From: Aldehydirespirator sp965219165
GTDB taxonomy: Bacteria; Actinomycetota; Acidimicrobiia; Acidimicrobiales; Aldehydirespiratoraceae
Direction: 5' to 3'
Length of the DNA: 64,000 nt
Assembly (NCBI GenBank): GCA_965219165.1
Contig: CBDCMW010000002.1
Span: 2,666,001-2,730,000 of the forward strand
The notes under the pieces are model-generated. The model had not been told where the DNA came from. It made no database searches and saw nothing but the letters and a program-made list of their open reading frames with translations. Within the stretch, counting starts at the first letter, position 1. Each line of letters starts with the position of its first letter. The position numbers and the translations under genes were made by a program. Of the stretch, positions 15,781-24,076 are shown piece after piece.

Positions 15781-17235
15781 TCATGCCACGTCCGCGGGGT
15801 GAGCGGGCCTCAGGCTCGACACCACCCGGCCGTTGCGGAGAGTCACGTCATAGAGGGTGATCGGCTCCGTGGCCGGAAGGTTCAGCGCCTCGCCGGTGCG
15901 CAGGTCGAATCGGCCGTTGTGCTTGGGGCACTCGATCATGCAGTCGAGCACCGCTCCCTCGGCCAGATGAGCCTGACCGTGGGTGCACAGACCGTCGCTG
16001 AGCACGAACTCCGAACTCGAGTCGCCGGCCAGGACGTCTTCGGGATCGAGGCGGTACAGGGCGTAGGTGGCGTCGCCCCGGTCCACCCGGCGGGCCGAAC
16101 CCGCGGCCAGGCCCTCGGCCGGACCCAGGTCCAGCAGGCCGTCGTGGCGGTCGCCGGCCCACACAACCACGCCGGTGTCCACGAACGACCTCTCCGCGCC
16201 GGCCAGGTCGGGGACGTCAAGCCTCGCCTCGTCGTAGGACGGGTCGCGCTGCTGGCGGCGCAGCGTGGCCAGTATCTGCCTGTAGGCGGCCACCGTCGAC
16301 GGCGTGGGCGGGGCCAGATGCTCCTTGATCTCGGCGTGGAGGACCGGCAGCGCGTAGTACGGCACCGTCGGGAAGATGTGGTGCTCCACGTGGTAGTTCA
16401 TGTTCGAGTACAGGAACCTGAACAGCGGGTTCATGTACACCGTGCGGGAGTTGAGGCGGTGATCGAGCACGTCCTCGCGCAGCCCTGCGTGCTGGGTGAC
16501 GGCGAAGAACACCATGAGCCAGGCCCCGTACACGGTGGGCAGGCCGATGTAGAGCGCGGGCACGATCGAGCCGATGGCGACACACCACGCGGCCGTGCCG
16601 GCCAGGACAGCGATGTAGGCGCGCGACTCCCACTTGAGCTTGCCCAGCTCGTCCTCGGGGATGAAGTCGCGGGCGTCGTCGTCGATGCGGCCCGCAGCGT
16701 GCTTGATGGTGCGCCACATCGCCTTGGGCACGTTCAGCAGCGGGACGAACACTCCCAGCACCGCCGCCCAGGACGAGGGGCGCGGGAACACGATCTCAGG
16801 GTCGCGCCCCACCACGATCGTGTCGGTGTGGTGGCGCACGTGGGACCAGCGCCACAGCGTGGGCTGGCGCAGCAGCATGAACGAGGCCAGGTAGTACACA
16901 ACATCGTTGAGCGACTTGGTGCGGAAGGCGGTGCCGTGGCCGCACTCGTGCCAGCGAGAATCCCCCGCCCCGCCGTACAGGGCGCCGTAGGCCATGAAGG
17001 CCGGCACGGCCCACCATGATCCCAGGCCTCGGAAGGCGAGATAGCCGAAGACGGCCAGCAAGCCGAGCCACATGGCCGTGTCGCGAGCCGCCCGGACGTT
17101 GGTGCGGACCTGCAGAGCGCGCAGCCGCTCGGCGTCTATTGGCGGGCGGAACCACTCCGCCTCCACCAGGCCGAGCGCCGCCGCCCGACGCGAGTCCCCG
17201 CCGGTCAGGCCGTAGTCGCGTACGGCTGCGATCAT
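15781..17235 (-). CDS. Membrane di-iron oxygenase fused to Rieske ferredoxin (MocD-MocE-like)
   Basis: A 484-aa fusion. Residues 1-330 are a fatty-acid-desaturase-type membrane di-iron domain with histidine boxes HECGH (96-100), HVRHH (132-136) and HVEHH (282-286) between hydrophobic segments. Residues about 345-484 are a Rieske ferredoxin domain with CTH (417-419) and CPKHNG (436-441) binding a [2Fe-2S] cluster. In rhizobia the separate proteins MocD (oxygenase) and MocE (ferredoxin) are proposed to demethylate rhizopine, 3-O-methyl-scyllo-inosamine. Here oxygenase and electron carrier are one chain inside an inositol operon, so O-demethylation or hydroxylation of a cyclitol is likely. No ferredoxin reductase is in the window. 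ATG at 17235 overlaps the SDR stop (ATGA). Confidence 0.85.
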   Translation of the reverse strand: MIAAVRDYGLTGGDSRRAAALGLVEAEWFRPPIDAERLRALQVRTNVRAARDTAMWLGLLAVFGYLAFRGLGSWWAVPAFMAYGALYGGAGDSRWHECGHGTAFRTKSLNDVVYYLASFMLLRQPTLWRWSHVRHHTDTIVVGRDPEIVFPRPSSWAAVLGVFVPLLNVPKAMWRTIKHAAGRIDDDARDFIPEDELGKLKWESRAYIAVLAGTAAWCVAIGSIVPALYIGLPTVYGAWLMVFFAVTQHAGLREDVLDHRLNSRTVYMNPLFRFLYSNMNYHVEHHIFPTVPYYALPVLHAEIKEHLAPPTPSTVAAYRQILATLRRQQRDPSYDEARLDVPDLAGAERSFVDTGVVVWAGDRHDGLLDLGPAEGLAAGSARRVDRGDATYALYRLDPEDVLAGDSSSEFVLSDGLCTHGQAHLAEGAVLDCMIECPKHNGRFDLRTGEALNLPATEPITLYDVTLRNGRVVSSLRPAHPADVA

Positions 17236-18077
17236 CGCTGCGTCTCCGAAGCCGTCGGTTCCGGGCCCAACTCCGGTCCGGGGAACACCGAGTCGCCCGC
17301 GCCCAGCACGGTCTGGTCCCACTCGATCACGGCGCCGGTCATCATCCCCGACTCGGACGTGGCCAGATGCACGATCGTGCGGGCGATCTCGGAGGGCTTG
17401 ATGAGCCGGCCGAAGGGCATCTCAGCCTCGGCCCGTTGCAGCCAGCCGTCGGTAGCGCGGTCGAAAGTGCGCTGCACGATGTGCTCGTTGGGGGTGTCCA
17501 TCCATCCTGGGCACAGCAGGTTCACGCGGATGCGGTGGCGCATCAGCGAGAAGGCCAGGTTGCGGGTCATGGCCACCAGCGCCCCCTTGGAGGTCGCGTA
17601 CGGCAACAGCTTGGGCGGCCCGCCCCGTCCCGCCACGGAGCCGATGAGCACGATCGTTCCCTCGACCGACTCGCGGGCCATGATTCGAGCCACTCCCTGG
17701 CTGAGCAGCCCCGGGGCCTTCACATTGATCGCCAGCATGGCGTCCCAGAGCTCGGGCGTGGCGTCCCACACCGAGCCGCGATCGGTGATGGCCGCGCAGT
17801 TCACGAAGGAGTGGCAGGTGCCGAATGTCGCGTCGAGAGCCTCGGTCACGGCCTGGCAGGCATCGCTGGACCCGATGTCGGCGGCCACGTGCTGCACCCC
17901 GCACTTGGTCGTGCCCAGCGAGGCCGCGGCAGCCTCGCCCTTTTCTTGGTTGCGGCCGACCAGCAGAAGCCCGGCTGCCCCTTCCGACACCAAGCGCTCC
18001 GCCACGGCGTAGCCCAGGCCCTGCGAGCCGCCGGTGACCAGCGCGACCCCGCCACGGAACGAACCCGCCGTGCTCAC
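17232..18077 (-). CDS. Short-chain dehydrogenase/reductase (classical SDR)
   Basis: A 281-aa NAD(P)-dependent oxidoreductase. TGGSQGLGYAVAERL is the glycine-rich cofactor site, FVNCAAITDRG the NAG-like motif, and GSVAGRG with YATSKGAL supply the catalytic Ser, Tyr and Lys. The GTG start has AAGGAGG seven bases upstream, lying within a repeat-built micro-ORF, and the stop overlaps the oxygenase gene. It may oxidise an inositol hydroxyl or reduce a product of the oxygenase; the substrate is unknown. Confidence 0.85.
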   Translation of the reverse strand: MSTAGSFRGGVALVTGGSQGLGYAVAERLVSEGAAGLLLVGRNQEKGEAAAASLGTTKCGVQHVAADIGSSDACQAVTEALDATFGTCHSFVNCAAITDRGSVWDATPELWDAMLAINVKAPGLLSQGVARIMARESVEGTIVLIGSVAGRGGPPKLLPYATSKGALVAMTRNLAFSLMRHRIRVNLLCPGWMDTPNEHIVQRTFDRATDGWLQRAEAEMPFGRLIKPSEIARTIVHLATSESGMMTGAVIEWDQTVLGAGDSVFPGPELGPEPTASETQR

Positions 18078-18151
18078 CAGCCCGCCTCCTTCGCCTCACC
18101 CGGCACACTCACCAGGCACGCCCACTGACTCGCCTCACCCGGCACACTCAC
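18074..18151 (-). CDS. Micro-ORF bridging iolD and the SDR gene
   Basis: A 25-codon frame. Its GTG overlaps the iolD stop (TGGTGAGTG) and its TGA overlaps the GTG of the SDR gene (TGGTGAGCA). It is made of two direct copies encoding LVSVPGEA-like segments, and like iolD it ends in Gly-Trp. It looks like a duplication of the iolD/SDR junction that kept both stop-start overlaps. No protein function is proposed. Confidence 0.35.
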   Translation of the reverse strand: MSVPGEASQWACLVSVPGEAKEAGW

Positions 18152-20043
18152 CAGCCCACCCGCTGGGAGGTGCGAGCTTCGTCGAAGCCGGCCCGGGCCT
18201 CGACCACCGCCGCGCGGGCGCTCACCTCGGGCACGCTGACCTCCCAGAAGGCGCCGCCCTCGGTCCAAGTGGTCGGATGAGTCTTCAGCGCGATCACACA
18301 AGTGCGATCAGCCTGCCTCGCCCTCCAGATGGCCGACTCGAGCTCTGCCACCGTGCGTACCGTCTCGGACTGGCAGCCCATCGAGGCCGCGTGGGCCGCG
18401 AAGTCCACCTCGACCAGCTCCTCGTCCGTGCGGTCGGTGCGGCAGTCCGACATGAAGTTGTTGAACGACACCCCGCCCGAGGACACCTGCAGGCGGTCGA
18501 TGATGGCGAAACCGCCGTTGTCGCACACGATGACGATGAGCTTGTGGCCCGACAGCACCGTGCTGTAGAGGTCGCTGTTCATCATCAGATACGAACCGTC
18601 GCCTACCAGGGCCACCACCTCGCGGTCGGGCATGGCCATCTTGGCCCCCCACGCCCCGGAGATCTCGTATCCCATGCACGAGTAGCCGTACTCGCAGTCG
18701 AAGGAGTGGACGCCCTGCGAGCGCCATCCGCTGATCAGCTCGCCGGGGAAGCCGCCCGCGGCCGTGACAACGTAGGTGGACGCATCGGCGGCCCGGTCCA
18801 CCGCCCCCACGACCTGGGCGTATGTGGGCAGGTCTTCCGGTACGGCGTCGCCGGAGTCGGCTCCGGACGCTGCCGGCGCCACCGGCGCGGCGATCTTGTC
18901 GATGTACGAGTGGTACTGGGCCGTCTCCGACGCCGCCCGCACCGACCACGACTCCGGAGCCCGATAGTCGCCGAGCGCCGCACCGAGCTCGGCCAGGCCC
19001 TCCCTAGCGTCGGCCACCAGCGGCACCGACCGGTGCTTGACCGCGTCGAAGCGAGCCGCGTTCAGCCCGATGATGCGGGCCGCCTCGTCTCCGAACACTG
19101 TCCACGAGCCGGTGACGAAATCCCCCAGACGGGTTCCCACAGCCAGCACGGCGTCGGCCTCCGCGGCCATGGCATTGGCCGAGACACAGCCCGTGACTCC
19201 CACCGGTCCGCAGTTGAGGGGATGATGAGCGGGCAGCGAAGTGCGGCCCGCGGTGGTCTCGACCACGGGGATCCCGTGGCCTTGCGCGAAGGCATCCAAT
19301 TGCTCCTCGGCCAGCGACCAGCGAACACCGCCGCCGGCAATGATCAACGGGCGTTGCGCGCCGGCTAGGAGCTTCGCGGCCTCACGCAGCTCGCGCCGGT
19401 CGGGCCTCGGTCGACGGATCTCGTGCACCGTCTCCTCAAAGAAGCGAACCGGATAGTCGTAGGCGTCACCCTGCACGTCCTGGGGCAGCCCGATGAAGGC
19501 GGGTCCGCAGTCTCCAGGATCGAGCATGGTGTGGACGGCATGCGGCAGCGAATGCACGACCTGTTCGGGCGCGGTGAGCCGATCCCAGTAGCGCACCACG
19601 GCTCGGAAGGCGTCGTTCACGGTGGTGGCGGGGGCACCGAAATGCTCCACTTGCTGCAGCACCGGGTCGACGATGCGGTGGTCGAACGTGTCGCCCGAGA
19701 TCAGCAGCAGCGGCAGCCGGTTGGACAGCGCCACCGCGGCCGCGGTCACCATGTTGGTGGCACCCGGGCCGATGGAGCTGGTCGCCACCATGATCCGGCG
19801 CCGCTTGTGGGCCCGGGTGAAGCCGCAGGCGGCCAGGGCCATGCCCTGCTCGTTCTGGCCCCGCCATGTTGGCAGGGCGTCGCCAGCCTGCTCCAGCTCG
19901 TGGCCGAGGCAGGTGACGTTTCCGTGGCCGAAGATGGCGAACACGCCCGCGAACAGCGGCACAGTGTCGCCGTCGACCTCGATGCGCTGGGCCGCCAGGT
20001 AGCGCACAACCGCCCCCGAAGTAGTGAGCCTTATCGTCTCCAT
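18148..20043 (-). CDS. iolD: 3D-(3,5/4)-trihydroxycyclohexane-1,2-dione acylhydrolase
   Basis: Thiamine-diphosphate enzyme that hydrolyses the ring of trihydroxycyclohexanedione to 5-deoxy-glucuronate. The 631-aa length fits the family. The N-terminal Pyr domain contains FGHGNVTCLGHELEQAG with the cofactor-activating Glu region; the C-terminal PP domain shows VGDGSYLMMNSDLYS with CDNGGFAIIDRLQ, the Mg/ThDP motif, preceded by YGYSCMGYEISGAWG. It is 27 bases after the MocA-like gene and joins the SDR gene through a micro-ORF. Confidence 0.95.
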   Translation of the reverse strand: METIRLTTSGAVVRYLAAQRIEVDGDTVPLFAGVFAIFGHGNVTCLGHELEQAGDALPTWRGQNEQGMALAACGFTRAHKRRRIMVATSSIGPGATNMVTAAAVALSNRLPLLLISGDTFDHRIVDPVLQQVEHFGAPATTVNDAFRAVVRYWDRLTAPEQVVHSLPHAVHTMLDPGDCGPAFIGLPQDVQGDAYDYPVRFFEETVHEIRRPRPDRRELREAAKLLAGAQRPLIIAGGGVRWSLAEEQLDAFAQGHGIPVVETTAGRTSLPAHHPLNCGPVGVTGCVSANAMAAEADAVLAVGTRLGDFVTGSWTVFGDEAARIIGLNAARFDAVKHRSVPLVADAREGLAELGAALGDYRAPESWSVRAASETAQYHSYIDKIAAPVAPAASGADSGDAVPEDLPTYAQVVGAVDRAADASTYVVTAAGGFPGELISGWRSQGVHSFDCEYGYSCMGYEISGAWGAKMAMPDREVVALVGDGSYLMMNSDLYSTVLSGHKLIVIVCDNGGFAIIDRLQVSSGGVSFNNFMSDCRTDRTDEELVEVDFAAHAASMGCQSETVRTVAELESAIWRARQADRTCVIALKTHPTTWTEGGAFWEVSVPEVSARAAVVEARAGFDEARTSQRVGW

Positions 20044-20070
20044 GGCCTGCCTCCCCCGGCCTCTCGGCCC

Positions 20071-21246
20071 TCAGTCGATCCTCACCGACACGACGTCCGT
20101 CCAGGCGCCGGTCTCCCAACTGCGCAGCAGTGCAGCCTGCACGCTCACGTACTCCAGTGCCTGCTCCAGCCCCGCGGAGTGCGGTCGGCCTTCGGCCACC
20201 GCGGCCAGGAACTCGTGGTCCTGGATGGTCACCACGTCCTCGAACCCGATCGAGTTGGCCTCGCCGGGAACGAAGCCGGCGTGGTATGGGTGACGCTCGC
20301 CCGCATGGACGGTGGCATAGCCGCGGTCACCCTCGCTGATCTTGAACAGTCGCATCTGGTTCATGGTCTCGAGATTCCAGCTGAGCGCGCCGTTTGTGCC
20401 GTGGACGTCGAAGGCCATCTGGCTCTGGGGCCCCACCATCGTCCGGCTCACTTCGAAAGTGCCGCGACTGCCGTTGGCGAACACGGCCATCGCGCCGAAG
20501 TAGTCCTCGTTGGTGACCACGCCGACCGGGTCGCCCGGCGCGCCCCGGTCGTAGTGGGTGCCCGACGCGGACGGCAGCGGCCGCTCCTTTATGAACGTCT
20601 CTCCGGTGCCCACCACCCGCAGTATCGGGCCGTTGAGCATCATGGCCAGATCGATGGCGTGGCTCAATATGTCGGTGGAAACGCCGTGTCCCGCCTGCTC
20701 GAGCAGGAATCGCCAGGTGAGCAGCCCGAACGGATCGGCGCCGTACATGGAGAAGAAGCGGCCCCGATAGTTGGTTATCTCGCCCAGCTCGCCAGCGTCG
20801 ATCAGGTTGCAGGCGTGCTGCACGAGCGGCACGAACCGGTAGTTGTAGCCGACCCCGGTGATGACGCCCGCGTCGCGGCAGGCCTTCTCCGCTCTCGCCG
20901 TCTCCGCGGGAGTGCCACCGACCGGCTTCTCGCAGAACACGTGCTTGCCGGCCGCGGCCGCGGCCTCGACCATCTCGAGGTGCACCATGTTGGGCGCGCA
21001 GATCGCGACCACGTCCACACCGGGATGGTCGACCGCGGCGCGCCAGTCGTCGGTGGCCTCGCGGAAGCCGAAGTCGGTCATTGCCGCGGCGCGCCGCTCC
21101 GCCAAGGTGTCTGCGCACACCGTCAGCTCGGCGCGGTATCCGAGACCCTCGAAGACAAGAGGCAGGCGTGCGTAGGAACGTGCGTGGGCCTGGCCCATCC
21201 AGCCGAAGCCGATCACGGCCATCCCAAGACGTCGGGTCATGGTCAT
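20071..21246 (-). CDS. Gfo/Idh/MocA family oxidoreductase
   Basis: A 391-aa NAD-dependent dehydrogenase, longer than iolG. MAVIGFGWMGQAHARSYAR binds the cofactor; CEKPVGGTPAET carries the catalytic lysine, and HGVSTDILSHAIDLAMML the aspartate/histidine pair. The ATG at 21246 is preceded by GGAGG with 5-base spacing. Similar enzymes act on scyllo-inositol, inosamines (MocA itself) or sugar lactones. As the second such enzyme of the operon it is a candidate for the rhizopine-like branch. Confidence 0.85.
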   Translation of the reverse strand: MTMTRRLGMAVIGFGWMGQAHARSYARLPLVFEGLGYRAELTVCADTLAERRAAAMTDFGFREATDDWRAAVDHPGVDVVAICAPNMVHLEMVEAAAAAGKHVFCEKPVGGTPAETARAEKACRDAGVITGVGYNYRFVPLVQHACNLIDAGELGEITNYRGRFFSMYGADPFGLLTWRFLLEQAGHGVSTDILSHAIDLAMMLNGPILRVVGTGETFIKERPLPSASGTHYDRGAPGDPVGVVTNEDYFGAMAVFANGSRGTFEVSRTMVGPQSQMAFDVHGTNGALSWNLETMNQMRLFKISEGDRGYATVHAGERHPYHAGFVPGEANSIGFEDVVTIQDHEFLAAVAEGRPHSAGLEQALEYVSVQAALLRSWETGAWTDVVSVRID

Positions 21247-21301
21247 CGTGCCCTCCGGCAAACAAGGTCCGAGTGGGCTGCGGCCCGGGGGGTGGAACGG
21301 C

Positions 21302-22258
21302 TCATGACGCCCGCCGCCGGTCCACGGCCGGATCGGCCGCGGCCGGATCCAGCAGGTGTTCGGGAGTTCCGCCCCGCAGCCACTCAGCCGCCTGGCCGAG
21401 TGCCTGGCTGATCAGCCGGACCACGCCGACGGTGGTGGACGAGGCGACATGCGGGGTGATGATCAGATCGTCGCGCCCCAGCAGCGGATGGTCCTCGGGC
21501 AGCGGTTCGGGCTCAGTGACGTCGAGGCCGGCTCCTGCAATGTGGCCGGACTCCAGCCCGGCGAACAGCGCGTCGTGGTCGATCAGCGCGCCCCGCGCGC
21601 AGTTGATGATGATGACCCCCGGCCTCATGGCCGCGATGCTCCGAGCATTGACGATGTGGTGTGTGGCCTCGGTGGCGGGAGCGTGGAGCGACACCATGTC
21701 GCTGCGGAGCCAGAGCTCGTCGAGGCCCACGAGTTCGCCCACCGCCTCCACGTCGGAGGCGTCAAGATGCGGGTCGTGCACCAGCACCCTCATGCCCAGG
21801 CCAGCTGCGTAGCGCCCCACTCGGCTGCCGATGCGCCCGCAGCCGACCAAACCCAGAGTCCTGCCGTCCAGCTCGAGGGCGCGATGAGCGACCCGATAGT
21901 CGCCGAGACGAGTCTGCAGGCGGCGCTCGGAGGGCTTGATCTGCTTGGACACGGCCAGCAGCAGGGCCAGAGCGTGCTCGGCGGTGGACACCGTGGGAGC
22001 GTCGGGCGTGTTGCATGCGGCCACGCCCACCGCCGCGCACTCAGCGACCTCGACGTTGTCGTGACCGATGCCGGACCGGGCCACCACCTTCAGCCGGGGC
22101 AGGCGGCGGCAGGTGTGCGCGTCCCACAGCTCCTCCGCGCCGACCACGGCGCCGTCGGCGTCGGCAAGGTCGCCGGTCAACTCGATGTCGTCGGGCACCA
22201 CGACCGCGGTCGGCGGCTGGCGATCGATCCAGATGCGCCAAGGCGCCGGCGCGCTCAC
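21302..22258 (-). CDS. D-isomer-specific 2-hydroxyacid dehydrogenase
   Basis: A 318-aa enzyme of the phosphoglycerate dehydrogenase-like superfamily. LGLVGCGRIGSRVGRYAAG is the NAD site; NCARGALIDHDAL has the substrate-binding arginine, DVTEPEPLPEDHPL the conserved Glu, and LIITPHVASST the catalytic histidine. The GTG start overlaps the iolC stop (GTGA). In this operon it might reduce a 2-oxoacid formed from a modified inositol, or recycle hydroxypyruvate or glyoxylate; no substrate can be fixed from sequence. Confidence 0.85.
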   Translation of the reverse strand: MSAPAPWRIWIDRQPPTAVVVPDDIELTGDLADADGAVVGAEELWDAHTCRRLPRLKVVARSGIGHDNVEVAECAAVGVAACNTPDAPTVSTAEHALALLLAVSKQIKPSERRLQTRLGDYRVAHRALELDGRTLGLVGCGRIGSRVGRYAAGLGMRVLVHDPHLDASDVEAVGELVGLDELWLRSDMVSLHAPATEATHHIVNARSIAAMRPGVIIINCARGALIDHDALFAGLESGHIAGAGLDVTEPEPLPEDHPLLGRDDLIITPHVASSTTVGVVRLISQALGQAAEWLRGGTPEHLLDPAAADPAVDRRRAS

Positions 22259-23220
22259 GCCGCCTCCGCGCTCGCAGGGTCCGCCCCGCCAAGCACGGCG
22301 TCGATCTCGGCCGCGGTGGGCATGGCGTCGGCGCACGTCAGCCGGCCGGCCACGATGGCGCCCGCAGCGTTGGCCCTAGTGACGGTCTCCGCGGGGTCGA
22401 GGCCCGCCAGGAGCCCGTCGGCCAGCGCACCGCCGAAGGCGTCTCCGGCGCCGAGCCCGCACACCACCTCCACCGGCACAGGCGGCACCGCAGACCGGCC
22501 CTCGGCCGTCGCGACCAGCACTCCGTCGGCGCCCATCTTCACCACGGCGAGCGACACGCCCCGCTCGAGCAGCCGGTCGACGGCCTTGTCTGCATCCGCG
22601 GTGCCGACCGCGATCTCGCACTCGGTCCGGTTGCCGACGGCCACCGTCGCGTGGTCGACGGCCGATCCGATGTGTGCGGACGCCTCGGCGGGTGACGTCC
22701 AGAAGCTGTCGCGGTAGTCCAGGTCGAGAACCGTGTGCTCGGCCCGGTTGCGCCGTTCGAGCGCGGCCCTCACCGCTGAGCGGGACGGCTCCTGCGCGAA
22801 GCGCGAGCCGGTCACCCACAGCACAGGCACGGTGTAGGCCACCTCTGGAATGTCGTCGATGGTGAGGTTCATATCGGGCCCTCGCGGCTCCCGGTAGAAG
22901 AGCAGGGGCGGCTCGGTCGGCGGATCCAGCGCGCAGAAGGCCAGGGCTGTGCGCAGGTGCGGGTCCACCGTGACGTAGTCGTTGACCACGCCGAACTGCT
23001 CGGCGAGGGCTGTGCGGATGTACTCGCCGAAACCGTCGTCCCCGACCCGGGTGACCACCGCCGCCCGACGGCCCAGCCGGCACGCGGCCACAGCCACGTT
23101 GGTGGGCGAGCCGCCGATCGACTTGGCGAAGGACTGCACCCCGCTCAGAGGCACGCCGCTCTGCTGCGGGTAGAGGTCGACGCTGACGCGACCGACGGTG
23201 AGCAGCTCGAGTCCGGTCAT
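22255..23220 (-). CDS. iolC: 5-dehydro-2-deoxygluconokinase
   Basis: PfkB-family kinase that phosphorylates 2-deoxy-5-keto-gluconate at C6. The 321-aa protein begins MTGLELLTVGRVSVDLYPQQ, close to known IolC N-termini, and contains GGSPTNVAVAACRLG and the ATP/catalytic-base motif GLGAGDAFGGAL. ATG at 23220 was chosen; the longer frame upstream reads into the ATPase gene end. It lacks the C-terminal aldolase-like domain that is fused to some IolC proteins, and a separate aldolase is supplied at the operon end. Confidence 0.92.
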   Translation of the reverse strand: MTGLELLTVGRVSVDLYPQQSGVPLSGVQSFAKSIGGSPTNVAVAACRLGRRAAVVTRVGDDGFGEYIRTALAEQFGVVNDYVTVDPHLRTALAFCALDPPTEPPLLFYREPRGPDMNLTIDDIPEVAYTVPVLWVTGSRFAQEPSRSAVRAALERRNRAEHTVLDLDYRDSFWTSPAEASAHIGSAVDHATVAVGNRTECEIAVGTADADKAVDRLLERGVSLAVVKMGADGVLVATAEGRSAVPPVPVEVVCGLGAGDAFGGALADGLLAGLDPAETVTRANAAGAIVAGRLTCADAMPTAAEIDAVLGGADPASAEAA

Positions 23221-23290
23221 CGGTGTCCCGGGGAGGGGTTGCACATCGCCGTCGAGTCGACGACGGTCGACGGGTTGTGTCGGATCACCC

Positions 23291-24076
23291 TCAGTCGGTG
23301 CCGGCCTGGGCCAGTTCGTGCTGGAGCTCCTCGAGCTCGGCACCTCCGGCCATGAGCTGGGTGAGTTCGCCCTGCGACAGCTCCTCCTTGGCCCAGTTGC
23401 CCAGTGACTGGCCCCGCTGCAGTATCACGAAGCGGTCGCCCACGGGATAGGCGTGGTTGGGGTTGTGTGTGATGAAGATCACGGCAAGACCCTGGTCACG
23501 GGCCTCCACGATGCGGCGCAGCACCACCCCCGACTGCTTCACCCCCAGCGCGGAGGTGGGCTCGTCGAGGATCAGCACCCTGGCCCCGAAGTAGCTGGCC
23601 CGCGCGATGGCCACCGACTGGCGCTCGCCGCCCGACAGCGTGCCCACGCTCTGCTCGGTGTCGCGGATGTCGATGCCCATCTTGGCCATCTCTTCCTTGG
23701 CGATCATCTTGGCCTTGTCGATGTCGATCTGGCGGAACGGCCACACGCCCTTCTTCGGCTCCTGGCCCAAGAAGAAGTTCCTCCACACCGACATCAAGGG
23801 CACCATGGCCAGATCCTGGTACACCGTGGCGATACCGGCTGCGAGCGCCTCTCGGGGGGAGGTGAACCTGACCTCGGTGCCCTCTAGGAGCAGATTGCCT
23901 TCGTCGTGCTGGTGCACGCCCGCCAGGATCTTGATGAACGTGGACTTGCCCGCGCCGTTGTCGCCGAGCACGCACGTCACCTCTCCAGGGTTGACCGTCG
24001 TGGTGACCCCGGTAAGGGCAATGATGTTGCCGTAGAACTTCGACAGGTTGCGGAGCTTGAGGAAGTCGGTGCTCAT
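23291..24076 (-). CDS. Sugar ABC transporter ATPase (RbsA/MocB-system type, single domain)
   Basis: A 261-aa nucleotide-binding subunit energising uptake. Walker A is LGDNGAGKSTFIK, the Q-loop VYQDLAMVP, signature LSGGERQSVAIARA, and Walker B VLILDEPTSALG. It is single-domain, unlike the two-domain RbsA, but clearly of the carbohydrate (CUT2) type. The ATG overlaps the permease stop (ATGA) with AAGGAGG seven bases upstream. Confidence 0.93.
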   Translation of the reverse strand: MSTDFLKLRNLSKFYGNIIALTGVTTTVNPGEVTCVLGDNGAGKSTFIKILAGVHQHDEGNLLLEGTEVRFTSPREALAAGIATVYQDLAMVPLMSVWRNFFLGQEPKKGVWPFRQIDIDKAKMIAKEEMAKMGIDIRDTEQSVGTLSGGERQSVAIARASYFGARVLILDEPTSALGVKQSGVVLRRIVEARDQGLAVIFITHNPNHAYPVGDRFVILQRGQSLGNWAKEELSQGELTQLMAGGAELEELQHELAQAGTD

